Shown: positions 27,828-35,799 of the stretch, piece after piece | Layout of the letters: every line of letters starts with the position of its first letter | Numbering within the stretch: position 1 is the stretch's first letter | NCBI RefSeq assembly: GCF_004514475.2 | Contig: NZ_MYFO02000004.1 | Coordinates: 248,001 to 312,000 of the forward strand | Reading direction: 5' to 3' | DNA from: Paenibacillus athensensis | Lineage (GTDB): Bacteria > Bacillota > Bacilli > Paenibacillales > NBRC-103111 | DNA length: 64,000 nucleotides | The notes under the pieces: generated by a model | Database searches by the model: none | What the model was told of the DNA's origin: nothing | What the model saw: only the letters and a program-made list of their open reading frames with translations | Program-made: the position numbers and the translations under genes

Positions 27828-29429
27828 TTGAAAACATTTCAGGAGTTTGGTTTGGAACCAAAGGTATTGCGCGCAATTACGGAGATGGGCTTTGAAGAGT
27901 CCACCCCGATTCAAGAAAAAACCATCCCGCTTGCGATGGAAGGCCGCGATCTGATCGGTCAAGCGCAAACGGGTACGGGTAAAACTGCCGCTTTCGGCGT
28001 TCCGCTCGTTCATAAAATCAACATTCAGGAAGACCGCATCGTCGCCCTGATCATGTGCCCGACTCGCGAGCTCGCCATTCAGGTAGCCGAAGAAATTGCC
28101 AAGCTGGGCCGCTTTAAAGGCATTCGCTCACTGCCGATTTACGGCGGACAGGATATTGTCAAGCAGATCCGCGCGCTGAAGAAGAAACCGCAAATCATCA
28201 TCGGTACGCCGGGCCGCCTGCTCGACCATATCAACCGCAAGACGATCAAGCTGGATGACGTGCAGACGGTTGTGCTGGATGAAGCGGACGAAATGCTCGA
28301 CATGGGCTTTATGGAAGACATCCAGTCGATCCTGAGCCTGGTGCCGGAAGAACGCCACACCATGCTGTTCTCGGCCACGATGCCGACGAACATCCAAAAG
28401 CTGGCGCAGCAGTTCCTGAGAAACCCGGAGCATGTCTCTGTTATTCCGAAACAAGTCAGCGCGCCATTGATTGATCAAGCTTACATCGAGCTGCACGAAA
28501 AGCAAAAATTCGAAGCGCTCAGCCGCCTGATCGATATGGAAGCACCGGAGCTGGCGATTATTTTCGGACGTACGAAGCGCAGAGTTGACGAATTGGCCGA
28601 AGCGCTGCAAAAACGAGGCTACGCGGCTGAAGGCTTGCACGGCGATCTGTCGCAGAACCAACGCGACAACGTGATGCGCAAATTCCGCGACGGCAGCATC
28701 GACGTGCTCGTTGCTACAGACGTAGCTGCGCGCGGTCTGGACGTATCGGGCGTAACCCACGTCATCAACTTCGATCTCCCGCAGGATCCGGAAAGCTATG
28801 TGCACCGGATCGGCCGTACGGGACGCGCCGGCAAGGAAGGTACTGCCTGGACGTTCGTAACGCCGCGCGAAATCGACCACCTGCATTTCATCGAGAAGGT
28901 TACTCGCCACAAAATCAGCAAAAAGCCACTGCCTAGCCTGGCTGAAGCGATTGAAGGCAAACAAAAAATGACGGCCGAGCGCATTCTTGAAGTCATGCAA
29001 AGCGAATCGCATAGCGAGTTCAAGGGCCTGGCGATCCAAATGCTGGAGCAATACGATTCCGTTCATCTGCTCGCTGCGGCCATGAAGCTGCTGACTGGCG
29101 AGAAAAAGGAAGTCGAAATCGAGCTGACGCCGGAAGAACCGATCCGTGCGAGAAAAAGAAAGTTCGACGTTCGCAGCCAAGGACGCCGTGTTGGCGGCGG
29201 CTACGGTTCCGGCGACCGCAATCGGAGCGACCGTCCGTCCGGCGGTTACGGCTCCAGCTCGAACCGCTACCCGCGCAAGGACGGCGGCCGTGAATACGGC
29301 TCCCGCGAAGGTGGACGCGAATACCGCGATGGCGACAGCCGCAACCGCAACCGCGATTACGGCTCCGGCCAAAGCCGCGACCGTTCCCGCGCGCCGCGCA
29401 AGAGCGAAGAGACGCTGGTTAACAACTAA
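27828..29429 (+). CDS. cshA: DEAD-box ATP-dependent RNA helicase, CshA type
   Basis: A 533-residue helicase with Q motif ([14 protein letters not shown]), motif I AQTGTGKT, Ia PTRELAIQ, Ib [12 protein letters not shown] in [17 protein letters not shown] in LFSATMP, and motifs V/VI ([20 protein letters not shown]). A basic Arg/Gly/Tyr-rich tail of about 80 residues ([20 protein letters not shown]) is typical of CshA and mediates RNA binding. It remodels RNA in ribosome biogenesis, mRNA decay and cold adaptation. The start is TTG, ten bases after AAGGAG. Confidence 0.95.
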   Translation: MKTFQEFGLEPKVLRAITEMGFEESTPIQEKTIPLAMEGRDLIGQAQTGTGKTAAFGVPLVHKINIQEDRIVALIMCPTRELAIQVAEEIAKLGRFKGIRSLPIYGGQDIVKQIRALKKKPQIIIGTPGRLLDHINRKTIKLDDVQTVVLDEADEMLDMGFMEDIQSILSLVPEERHTMLFSATMPTNIQKLAQQFLRNPEHVSVIPKQVSAPLIDQAYIELHEKQKFEALSRLIDMEAPELAIIFGRTKRRVDELAEALQKRGYAAEGLHGDLSQNQRDNVMRKFRDGSIDVLVATDVAARGLDVSGVTHVINFDLPQDPESYVHRIGRTGRAGKEGTAWTFVTPREIDHLHFIEKVTRHKISKKPLPSLAEAIEGKQKMTAERILEVMQSESHSEFKGLAIQMLEQYDSVHLLAAAMKLLTGEKKEVEIELTPEEPIRARKRKFDVRSQGRRVGGGYGSGDRNRSDRPSGGYGSSSNRYPRKDGGREYGSREGGREYRDGDSRNRNRDYGSGQSRDRSRAPRKSEETLVNN

Positions 29430-29455
29430 TATCGAGCGGCAGGCAAGCCGCTGTG

Positions 29456-29494
29456 AGGCGAAGATCCGGGCGGATCTTCGCCTTTCTTTTTTTT
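29456..29494 (+). terminator. Strong terminator after the helicase gene
   Basis: AGGCGAAGATCC-GGGC-GGATCTTCGCCT, a perfect 12-bp stem, followed by TTCTTTTTTTT. Confidence 0.95.
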
Positions 29495-29557
29495 GCTCAC
29501 ATACGGTATAATGGACAAGAACAGGATCAGGATGAGGATGTTGAGGAGGACGCGATT

Positions 29558-30364
29558 TTGGAATTTAAAGGTGCAATGGGCGGGCTTTACCGCATTACTG
29601 AATGGATTATGCGCTTGACGGTTACGAATTTATTGTGGTTTTTTTGCTCCCTGCCCGTATTTTTTATCGTATTTCTCGGGCTGATTGCCGGTGCGGAAGA
29701 CACCGCTTCATTTTTTTACAGTTTGATTGCTGCCGGTGTGCTGGCACCGTTTCTGCTGTTCCCGGCCACTGCGGCGCTGTTTACCGTGGCGCGCAAATGG
29801 GTGATGGGCGATGAAGATGTACCGATGTTCAAGACGTTTTTCCGCGGCTACAAAGAAAATTACAAGCAGAGTTTGCTTGGCGGCTTGATCATGATGGCGG
29901 TCGTCGGCATTATCGCCGTGAATTTCTTCTATTATAATCGGTTAAATAGCTCGCTCAGCGCGATTTCGATTGTTTTTATTATTTTTTATGTGATTATTAC
30001 GCTCGCTGTATTTAATTTCTTTGCGCTGATGACGCATTTGCACATGAAGACGCTGCAATTGGTCAAGAACGCGATCCTGATTACAATCGGCAATCCGGTT
30101 ACATCGTTTTTCTTGCTGGTGCTTAACGGGGCTGTCGTGTATATCAGCGTAACGTATATGAATTTTTTCTTTGTGCCGTTTTTTACGGGCAGCGTGATGG
30201 CGACGATTTCCTTCTGGCTGTTTTACCGGGCGTTCCAGAGCCTTCAGCTCAAGCAGATGGCTTTGGACGAGCAGGAGCGCCAGCGCAGCGAAGAAGCCGC
30301 GCGCGAGCTGGAGGAAGCGCAGGTGATCGACCTGCATAAATCGGGAGATAAGCGTCAAGACTAA
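29558..30364 (+). CDS. YesL/DUF624-like membrane protein
   Basis: About 268 residues with five or six helices. It opens MEFKGAMGGLYRITEWIMRL, then VTNLLWFFCSLPVFFIVFLG and FLLFPATAALFTVARKWVMG, the hallmarks of the YesL/DUF624 family of Bacilli, often found beside sugar ABC transporters. The function is unknown. The TTG at 29558 has GGAGG eight bases upstream. A charged tail (QALDE-like, with a run of Glu/Arg) ends the protein. No sugar transporter is adjacent here; 6S RNA follows. Confidence 0.88.
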   Translation: MEFKGAMGGLYRITEWIMRLTVTNLLWFFCSLPVFFIVFLGLIAGAEDTASFFYSLIAAGVLAPFLLFPATAALFTVARKWVMGDEDVPMFKTFFRGYKENYKQSLLGGLIMMAVVGIIAVNFFYYNRLNSSLSAISIVFIIFYVIITLAVFNFFALMTHLHMKTLQLVKNAILITIGNPVTSFFLLVLNGAVVYISVTYMNFFFVPFFTGSVMATISFWLFYRAFQSLQLKQMALDEQERQRSEEAARELEEAQVIDLHKSGDKRQD

Positions 30365-30380
30365 CGGATGGAGCTGCCAG

Positions 30381-30409
30381 TTGAAATTCTCAAGCGGCGG
30401 CACTATAAT
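30381..30409 (+). promoter_or_regulatory. Promoter of 6S RNA
   Basis: TTGAAA, exactly 17 bases, TATAAT, immediately upstream of the 6S RNA. Confidence 0.85.
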
Positions 30410-30415
30410 AGGAGT

Positions 30416-30604
30416 ACAAATAAATCCTGCGATGTACGTTTCGGTTTTAAGTTGTTTTGAACCAATGACTGTTTCTAGGGAGATCAATAAGACAACGTGG
30501 CTGACATGCCCTCGAAAAGGGACTTCAAAAGCGCTGCTGCGATCACCCACCTGCGAGAGCGGGTTTGAAACGCCAAAATCGGACGGCATATGCGGGTTTT
30601 TTTG
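30416..30604 (+). ncRNA. ssrS: 6S RNA
   Basis: About 190 nucleotides behind a consensus promoter. Blocks characteristic of Firmicute 6S RNA are present in order: CCTGCGATGT near the 5' end, GAACCAATGACT, CATGCCCT with AGGGACTTCAAAAG, CTGCTGCGATCACCCACCT, and TATGCGGGTTTTTTT at the 3' end. The ends pair to form the closing stem around a large central bubble. 6S RNA mimics an open promoter and sequesters sigma-A RNA polymerase in slow growth. The final T-run acts as terminator. Identification rests on recalled family sequence and pairing, not on a covariance search. Confidence 0.88.
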
Positions 30605-30618
30605 TCGCTCGAATCAGG

Positions 30619-30656
30619 AAAGCTCTGTTTCGCCAATCGGCGGGGCGGAGCTTTTT
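30619..30656 (+). terminator. Second terminator downstream of 6S RNA
   Basis: AAAGCTCTGTTTCGCC-AATC-GGCGGGGCGGAGCTTTTT forms a long stem if G-U pairs are allowed, with a T-run. Confidence 0.75.
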
Positions 30657-30947
30657 GCTATAGCGCCGCGTCGGCGGCTGCGCAATCAAGCGGAAGCCGA
30701 GGTGCCGCTGTCGTCACGGGGGCTTGGCGTCTTTACCGTTGGATCGCTTTTCGCGCGACTCCCGGAGTAAGGTGTCAGCCGCTCGGCGGCTGTTAGACCT
30801 TGAGGCCGCCGCGGCGGAAAGGCCGCTGGCTGAGCGGCTTTATCAACGATACGGCTGTACAACAGCGGTCAATCGGGTCTCGCACCGTCGATGTGGTCGA
30901 CCGACCGCCACCGCGAGCTGGGAGCTGTGCTGTGCGGAGCAACGCGC
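30657..30947. other. GC-rich intergenic stretch without a recognisable gene
   Basis: About 290 bases between the 6S RNA terminator and the agr-like locus. Short reading frames exist but have Cys/Arg/Pro-rich translations, no ribosome sites and no family resemblance. Small inverted repeats such as CAGCCGCTCGGCGGCTG are present (near 30776-30792). Confidence 0.5.
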
Positions 30948-30977
30948 AAAAAAGCCGTCAGTGCAAGCCTGACGGCT
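30948..30977 (-). terminator. Terminator of the agr-like operon
   Basis: Minus strand GCCGTCAG-GCTTGCA-CTGACGGC followed by TTTTTT, ten bases after the agrD stop. Confidence 0.9.
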
Positions 30978-30986
30978 GCGGCTGGC

Positions 30987-31124
30987 TTACGCCTGCCATT
31001 GTTTTTTTAACTCATCGGGAATATCGGGCGAATAGCTGAACCAGCTCAAGGGGCCGGCAACGGGAACGACGAGCGCAACGGCGGCGACGATGAAGGTAAT
31101 GAGGCGGAGAATCAAGGTTTTCAT
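30987..31124 (-). CDS. agrD: AgrD-like autoinducer prepeptide, 45 aa, cysteine-free
   Basis: The plan is that of AgrD: an amphipathic hydrophobic leader (MKTLILRLITFIVAAVALVV), a short core (PVAGPLSWFSYS) and a charged recognition tail, PDIPDELKKQWQA. The tail aligns with the conserved P-x-E-L of other AgrD peptides and W-F-S-Y-S-P resembles clostridial W-F-T-Y-E-P. There is no cysteine, so a ring would have to be a lactone through Ser27 (or Ser30). The start is four bases after the agrB stop, and its AGGAGG is formed by the last codons of agrB. Identity as AgrD rests on layout and context. Confidence 0.85.
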   Translation of the reverse strand: MKTLILRLITFIVAAVALVVPVAGPLSWFSYSPDIPDELKKQWQA

Positions 31125-31128
31125 AAGC

Positions 31129-31671
31129 TTACCTCCTTTCCAGAAAGGTGAACAACCGCTGGAACAGAGGGGTTATGGAAACGGCCTGAAAGAAGCAGGT
31201 GCCTATGGCCAGAGGTGCCTGGATGATGGTGAAAAAGGCGACAAGGGCAAGGGCGGCCCATTTGAGATGGGCGATTTGGCCGGGCTGGAGCTTGAGGAAA
31301 ACAGAAATGTTTTGAGGAGCATACAAGGTGATAAGCGCGATCGTACAAGCCGATAGCAGATAGAGGAGTTGGGGGTCGGCCAATTCGATATGCGCAAGCA
31401 TGATCATGGAACCGGACGAATAGATGACGCAGGCGACGATGGAATGAAAGTGGAAGCTACCGATGAAAATTTTGATGAGCACGGTCGTGCCGACCACGAT
31501 CAGGCCTGCCAGCCAGTGGCCAGTCAGCGTACAAACCAGCAGGGTGATGACCACGGTCAGCACGACGTTGCTCAAAAGGCGGAAAACGAAAATGATGACG
31601 CTTCTGGATGGCGATTCGGGATTATGCGCGAGCGAATAATCGGCGACCCGGGCGATCCAGCGGTCGATCAT
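31129..31671 (-). CDS. agrB: AgrB-family accessory gene regulator protease
   Basis: A 180-residue membrane protein with five or six helices. The catalytic pair of AgrB is visible as H74 and C81 in GSFHFHSIVACVIYSSG, with the seven-residue separation seen between His77 and Cys84 of the S. aureus enzyme. AgrB cuts the C-terminal tail of AgrD and forms a cyclic (thio)lactone. The start overlaps the upstream sensor-like gene in an ATGA, and the end supplies the ribosome site of agrD. I chose 31671 because earlier starts would duplicate coding of the upstream gene. Confidence 0.92.
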   Translation of the reverse strand: MIDRWIARVADYSLAHNPESPSRSVIIFVFRLLSNVVLTVVITLLVCTLTGHWLAGLIVVGTTVLIKIFIGSFHFHSIVACVIYSSGSMIMLAHIELADPQLLYLLSACTIALITLYAPQNISVFLKLQPGQIAHLKWAALALVAFFTIIQAPLAIGTCFFQAVSITPLFQRLFTFLERR

Positions 31672-32363
31672 ATCCACGGCTGTTGGCCGTTCCGCGTGTA
31701 TTTGTCCAGCAGCAGCTTTTTGTTGAACTGGTAGGAGAAAGCGACGGTCAGCGATACGCACGCCAGCAACGAGAAGACGACGATGACGTGAGTCAGGCTG
31801 ATCATCCCGGTAAACAGATAAGCCGCGATCATAAGCGCGAATAAGGAGGCCAGCAAAATGGCCGACACGATCATCGACAGCTTGTTCAGCGGGGGCTTGC
31901 TGTAAATGTTCGGAATGTGGAATCCGATTTTTTTGCTCCCGAGATACAGTGAAATGCCGTACAGCAGCACGGAGACGCAGCCGAGCACGATATTGCGGGC
32001 GCTCTCGTCCAGGGCTCCCAGGTTGACGGCTTGAATCAGATTCGTGATCAAGTAGCCGACAAGCTCCAGCCCGCCGCCGATCAGTGCGGATATGATGCCG
32101 ATGAGCGCGCTGTACCAGATGGAAATGCGGAATACGACGGTCATCGCGATAATCCACATAAACAGCTTGAAGGCAAAGGTGTACGCGCCAAGCTGCGGCC
32201 AGTAAATGAAGAAATAACCGCCGAGGATGCCGAGAAACAGCGAAATCAGCACCTGCTTGAGCAGTTTGTAATTTTCATACGGCAGCCGGAACAGGACGTT
32301 GGCCAGCGACATACCGGCAAGAAACTCAAGGAAAGAGAAAAAGACGTTGATGACAAGATGCAT
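31668..32363 (-). CDS. Seven-helix membrane protein resembling a kinase-less AgrC sensor domain
   Basis: A 231-residue protein, almost all hydrophobic: about seven helices, among them LLKQVLISLFLGILGGYFFI, ALIGIISALIGGGLELVGYL and ARNIVLGCVSVLLYGISLYL. It ends with SYQFNKKLLLDKYTRNGQQP, much like the linker that follows the sensor of AgrC-type kinases, yet the frame stops there and no H-box or GHKL ATPase follows in any frame, since agrB begins at once with a 4-base overlap. Size and position fit the peptide-sensing domain of AgrC. It could be a receptor, an immunity or transport factor; the role is inference. Confidence 0.75.
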   Translation of the reverse strand: MHLVINVFFSFLEFLAGMSLANVLFRLPYENYKLLKQVLISLFLGILGGYFFIYWPQLGAYTFAFKLFMWIIAMTVVFRISIWYSALIGIISALIGGGLELVGYLITNLIQAVNLGALDESARNIVLGCVSVLLYGISLYLGSKKIGFHIPNIYSKPPLNKLSMIVSAILLASLFALMIAAYLFTGMISLTHVIVVFSLLACVSLTVAFSYQFNKKLLLDKYTRNGQQPWI

Positions 32364-32427
32364 GGTTCATCCCCCCTTTTGTGCGCAAGTATGCGAGTTT
32401 GGTTGTGTCATGTTCCTGTTTCGACAG

Positions 32428-32451
32428 AAAAAGACAGCAGTCCTGCTTGTC
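32428..32451 (-). terminator. Hairpin with T-run between the CPBP protease and agr-like genes
   Basis: Minus strand GACAAGCAG-GA-CTGCTGTC followed by TTTTT. It may end the protease transcript or attenuate readthrough into the agr-like operon. Confidence 0.6.
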
Positions 32452-32477
32452 TGAGGCCAGAAAAGCAGGGAGCGGAA

Positions 32478-32517
32478 AAATATTTATCAAAAAAGTGAAA
32501 TATTTAACAAAAAAATC
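32478..32517. repeat. Two tandem 20-bp direct repeats upstream of the agr-like operon
   Basis: AAATATTTATCAAAAAAGTG is followed without gap by a second copy with three changes. On the minus strand each copy reads TTTTTTG(A/T)TAAATATTT. The first copy overlaps the last codons of the protease gene; the second lies within it. The period of about two helical turns is that of LytTR-type response regulator sites. Confidence 0.6.
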
Positions 32518-33128
32518 AGGTTTAGCGCCATATGCGCGCATAAGGAAGGAACAATCGAGCGGGAGCGGGCATATAACCAGCAAAACAACAGGCCGATGGC
32601 GAAATAAAGCGCAAAACCGATCCAATCGCGATGCAGCGCGCCGAACAACGCAGAGCTGAGCAGGGCTGCGCCTGGCGCGGATAGCTTGCCGCGGAGCTGG
32701 CCGAACACGATTTTGCGGAAAACGACTTCTTCCACAATTGGCGCTTGCAGCACCATATAGACGGGCACAATCGGGTAAATCTGCATAAGCTGATAGGGCA
32801 CACTGTTAACTGTGGATTCGTTGGGGAGCAGCACATGGAAGGCGATCTGGGCGAGAAGTGCGATCACGATGCCGATTTGCGCCTGGCTGCCAAGGCGGCG
32901 TCCGCGCAGCTGCTGTAAGGAGAGTGCGGCGTATTCATGCCGCAGCAGGTACATCGTCAAGCCGAGCGTAAGCAGCGGAATGCCGATAACCATATAAGGA
33001 TGAAGAAGAAAATATGAGGGAATCATCGCGGCCGCATAGACGGCTGTAATCAGGGCGTAGCGCTGCCCATCCGTCAGCCTGCGGTTGGCGCCGGCCTGCG
33101 GCTGATTGCGGAATTCGGGTTTTTGCAC
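32487..33128 (-). CDS. CPBP-family (Abi) intramembrane glutamic protease
   Basis: A 213-residue membrane protein with the CPBP catalytic motifs: EEVVFR in PIVEEVVFRKIVFGQLRGKL, FxxxH in SALFGALHRDW, and H-x3-N in CAHMALNLIFLLN. Family members include Rce1 CAAX proteases and MroQ, which is needed for AgrD processing in S. aureus. The start is GTG with AGGAGG five bases upstream. It lies 123 bases upstream of the AgrC-like gene in the same direction, which suggests that it matures the peptide of this locus. Confidence 0.92.
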   Translation of the reverse strand: MQKPEFRNQPQAGANRRLTDGQRYALITAVYAAAMIPSYFLLHPYMVIGIPLLTLGLTMYLLRHEYAALSLQQLRGRRLGSQAQIGIVIALLAQIAFHVLLPNESTVNSVPYQLMQIYPIVPVYMVLQAPIVEEVVFRKIVFGQLRGKLSAPGAALLSSALFGALHRDWIGFALYFAIGLLFCWLYARSRSIVPSLCAHMALNLIFLLNISLF

Positions 33129-33543
33129 GTGGGCCTCCTGCGTGGCTCAGCGGCTTGTCCGCCGCTGCCACCTGTCTATGGTATCGTATATCATCTTGCA
33201 GCGATTGCCTACCCTCAGAAAAAGGAAGCCGCTGCAAGGCGCCGGCTTCGCGTGGAAGCGGCGTTGCAGCGGCAAAAGGGAGCGCGCCGGCACGGCGGGT
33301 GCAGCGGGCGAGCGTTGCGGATGCGCGGGCCCTGGCGGTGCTGGGCCCAGCGGGTGCAGCGGATGCAAGGCCAACGTTGCCTGGCGCAGCGGTCCTAAGG
33401 TTACTGGGAGAAGCGCCTGTAGCGTATGGTTCCCGTGCCTGCGCTAATCCGTACACGTCATCCGGCAGGCTGCTTCAACCTTGCAGCCGGGACGCTCGGT
33501 GAGCGGCGGATATGGAACAGACGGCAGCGCAAGGATGCGGATG
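33129..33543. other. Intergenic region with repeats, no gene supported
   Basis: This GC-rich stretch of 415 bases contains CTTGCAGC (33195-33202) facing GCTGCAAG (33231-33238) and a 13-bp direct repeat GCGGGTGCAGCGG near 33296 and 33350. Open frames exist on both strands but their translations are Arg/Ala/Pro-rich with no ribosome site or family resemblance. Confidence 0.45.
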
Positions 33544-35076
33544 CTACCCTTGGGCGGCAAGATCGCTGAGCTGATGGAACGCGGGCTTCAGCGCGGCGTA
33601 AAGCTCGCGATAAATCCGGTAATACGGCTCGTAGGCGGCATGGCGTGCGGCATCCGGCTCGGCGCGATCAACGATGCGGATCCATTCGTCGCACAGCTCG
33701 GTGATGTCGCGGCCGAGCACGCCGGAAGCAGCCATCACCGCAGCGCCGTAAGCCGGACCGTCCGTCGAGTTGACGGTCACGACCGGGATGCCGAAGATGT
33801 CGGCAATCATCTGCCGCCACATTGGGCTGCGCGCTCCGCCGCCGCTGACGCGCAGCTCGCGCACGGCGACGCCGGATGCGCGGATCAGCTCCAGCGAGTC
33901 GCGCAGGCCGAAGGTGATGCCCTCCAGCACGGCGCGCGTCAGATGCGCTTTGCCGTGCCGCAAATTCAGCCCGATAAAGCCGCCGCGCGCTTTGGGATCG
34001 GGATGCGGGGTGCGTTCTCCCGTCAAATACGGGAGAAAGAGCAGCCCTTCGCTGCCGAGCGGAGCGGCAGCCGCTTCGGACGTCAATACATTGTAGACGT
34101 CCCGGCCTTCCGCTTGCGCGCGAGCGAGCTCTTCGTGGGCGAAATGCCGCCGCCACCACTGCAGCGCTCCGCCCGCCGCAAGCATGACCCCCATCCGGTG
34201 CCATTTGCCGGGCACGCCGTGGCAGAACGAATGAAGCCGGTACGCTTCATCCGTCTGATACGCGTCGTCGTGCACGAAAACGACACCGGAGGTGCCGAGG
34301 GCAACGGAGGCAATGCCCTCGCGCACGACGCCGACGCCGACCGCCCCGCACGCCTGGTCGCCGCCGCCGGCCACCACGGGCGTGCCTGCGGCCAGGCCCG
34401 TGAGCGCCGCCGCTTCCGGCAGCAGCCGGCCGGCGATCTCGCCGGACTCATACAGCGGCGGCAGCCAGTCGAGCGGGATGTCCAGCCGCTCGGTAACGGC
34501 CTGTGACCAGCGGCGCGCGGCCACATCCAGCAGCAGCGTGCCGCTGGCGTCGGCGACGTCCATGCCCAGAGCGCCCGTCAGGCGCAGCCGCACGTAGTCC
34601 TTGGGCAGCAGCAGGTGGCGCACGCGGGCATAATGCTCCGGCTCATGCTGGCGCAGCCACAGCACCTTGGGCGCGGTGAAGCCGGTCAGCGCCCGGTTGC
34701 CGGTCAAGCGCCCAAGCTCGTCGACGCCGACGGCCTGCTCGATCTGTGCGCATTGCTCGGCCGTGCGCTGATCGCACCAGAGCAGCGCCGGACGGATGAC
34801 CGCTTGATCGGCGTCAAGGAACACCGAGCCGTGCATCTGGCCGGAGAAGCCAATGCCGATGATATCAACGCCCGACGTTCCCGTGTGGTCCAGCAGCTCC
34901 CGGATGCCTTGGACCGTGCCTTGCCACCAGTCCTCAGGGTGCTGCTCGGCCCAGCCCGGATGCGGCTGATCGAGCGGGTATTCAACGCTGTGACTGCCGG
35001 CCACCGCGCCGCGCTCGTCGACAAGAATACATTTTACTGCAGAAGTTCCCAAGTCCAATCCCAAAAAATAAGACAC
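33544..35076 (-). CDS. xylB: Xylulokinase
   Basis: About 510 residues of the FGGY carbohydrate kinase family. The N-terminal phosphate loop is FLGLDLGTSAVKCILVDERG; GFSGQMHGSVFLD with the WCDQRT block is the xylulokinase substrate signature; VVAGGGDQACGAVGVG and VSGGGARSPMWRQMIAD are adenosine and hinge motifs. It phosphorylates D-xylulose for the pentose phosphate route. I prefer the GTG at 35076, eight bases after GAGG, over the GTG at 35085. xylA is not adjacent, and I see no clear cre or XylR site. Confidence 0.93.
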   Translation of the reverse strand: MSYFLGLDLGTSAVKCILVDERGAVAGSHSVEYPLDQPHPGWAEQHPEDWWQGTVQGIRELLDHTGTSGVDIIGIGFSGQMHGSVFLDADQAVIRPALLWCDQRTAEQCAQIEQAVGVDELGRLTGNRALTGFTAPKVLWLRQHEPEHYARVRHLLLPKDYVRLRLTGALGMDVADASGTLLLDVAARRWSQAVTERLDIPLDWLPPLYESGEIAGRLLPEAAALTGLAAGTPVVAGGGDQACGAVGVGVVREGIASVALGTSGVVFVHDDAYQTDEAYRLHSFCHGVPGKWHRMGVMLAAGGALQWWRRHFAHEELARAQAEGRDVYNVLTSEAAAAPLGSEGLLFLPYLTGERTPHPDPKARGGFIGLNLRHGKAHLTRAVLEGITFGLRDSLELIRASGVAVRELRVSGGGARSPMWRQMIADIFGIPVVTVNSTDGPAYGAAVMAASGVLGRDITELCDEWIRIVDRAEPDAARHAAYEPYYRIYRELYAALKPAFHQLSDLAAQG

Positions 35077-35227
35077 ATGCTTCACCTCGGCTCGATATCG
35101 TTAACTGCAAATCTTAGTTTAATGATTATACAAAGATCATGATGTATTATATTCGCAATCGACGGCGGAAATCCTCCTTGAAAGGGAAGCGACACGCAAA
35201 TAATTTGGAATTGGAGCGATAACGGGC

Positions 35228-35791
35228 TTATCGGCTTGCTTTCGGGCTTGAATGCGGCCCGGATTCGCTGCCGTTGCTGCCTGCTTTCGGGAACCTGGGC
35301 AAATCGAGCTTCATTTCGTGCCAGACGATGCTCCCGTGCTGCGAAGCCGAACGGCGTATATAGCAGAAGCCGAAACGCTCGTAAAACGGAATCAGCGGCT
35401 CCTCGCACATCAGCGCGATTCCGTGAAGGCGGTCGCTTTGCGCTTGCGCGATTACGGCGGCGAGCAGCGCCGAAGCAACGCCGCGGCCGCGATGCTGCTG
35501 GTCCACGACAACGGTCAGCAGACAGAAATACGCGCCGTCGTCCTGCGCGCCTTGCGCCTGCTTGATGCCTTCGTCGGCCAGATCCGGATCGTCCAGCCGG
35601 ACGCCGTTGGCGACGCCAACAATGCCCCCTTCCTCTTCAGCGACGAAGAAATAGCTGCCGAATGTGCGAAAGCGGAAGCCGAACGCTTCGCGCGAAGCGG
35701 CAGCCTCCGGCGGATAGCCGGCCTGTTCAATCGCGTAGGCGTCGTCGATATCCTGCATGGTTGCGGCGGGTCGAATGTGCATGACAATCAT
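35228..35791 (-). CDS. GNAT family N-acetyltransferase
   Basis: A 187-residue acetyltransferase. The acetyl-CoA loop is VVVDQQHRGRGVASALLAAV (R-G-x-G-x-A pattern) and the C-terminal FYERFGFCYIRRSASQHGS is the last motif. The N-terminal AATMQDIDDAYAIEQAGYPP resembles arylalkylamine-type GNATs. The acceptor is unknown. The start could be 35791 or the ATG at 35782. It is divergent from mntH, with the MntR-like box between them. Confidence 0.9.
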   Translation of the reverse strand: MIVMHIRPAATMQDIDDAYAIEQAGYPPEAAASREAFGFRFRTFGSYFFVAEEEGGIVGVANGVRLDDPDLADEGIKQAQGAQDDGAYFCLLTVVVDQQHRGRGVASALLAAVIAQAQSDRLHGIALMCEEPLIPFYERFGFCYIRRSASQHGSIVWHEMKLDLPRFPKAGSNGSESGPHSSPKASR

Positions 35792-35799
35792 AACCTCAC

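Noticed and set aside
30657-30947. Short plus-strand frames after 6S RNA as small proteins
   Set aside because: Cys/Arg/Pro-rich translations, no ribosome site, and they overlap terminators or structured RNA.
31668-32363. AgrC kinase truncated by frameshift
   Set aside because: agrB begins with a 4-base overlap at the stop, and no H-box or GHKL motifs appear in any frame downstream, so a clean stand-alone gene is more likely.
35086-35227. XylR operator or cre site upstream of xylB
   Set aside because: TATAAT-like sequences are present but no dyad matching the Bacillus XylR site and no cre consensus could be found by eye.
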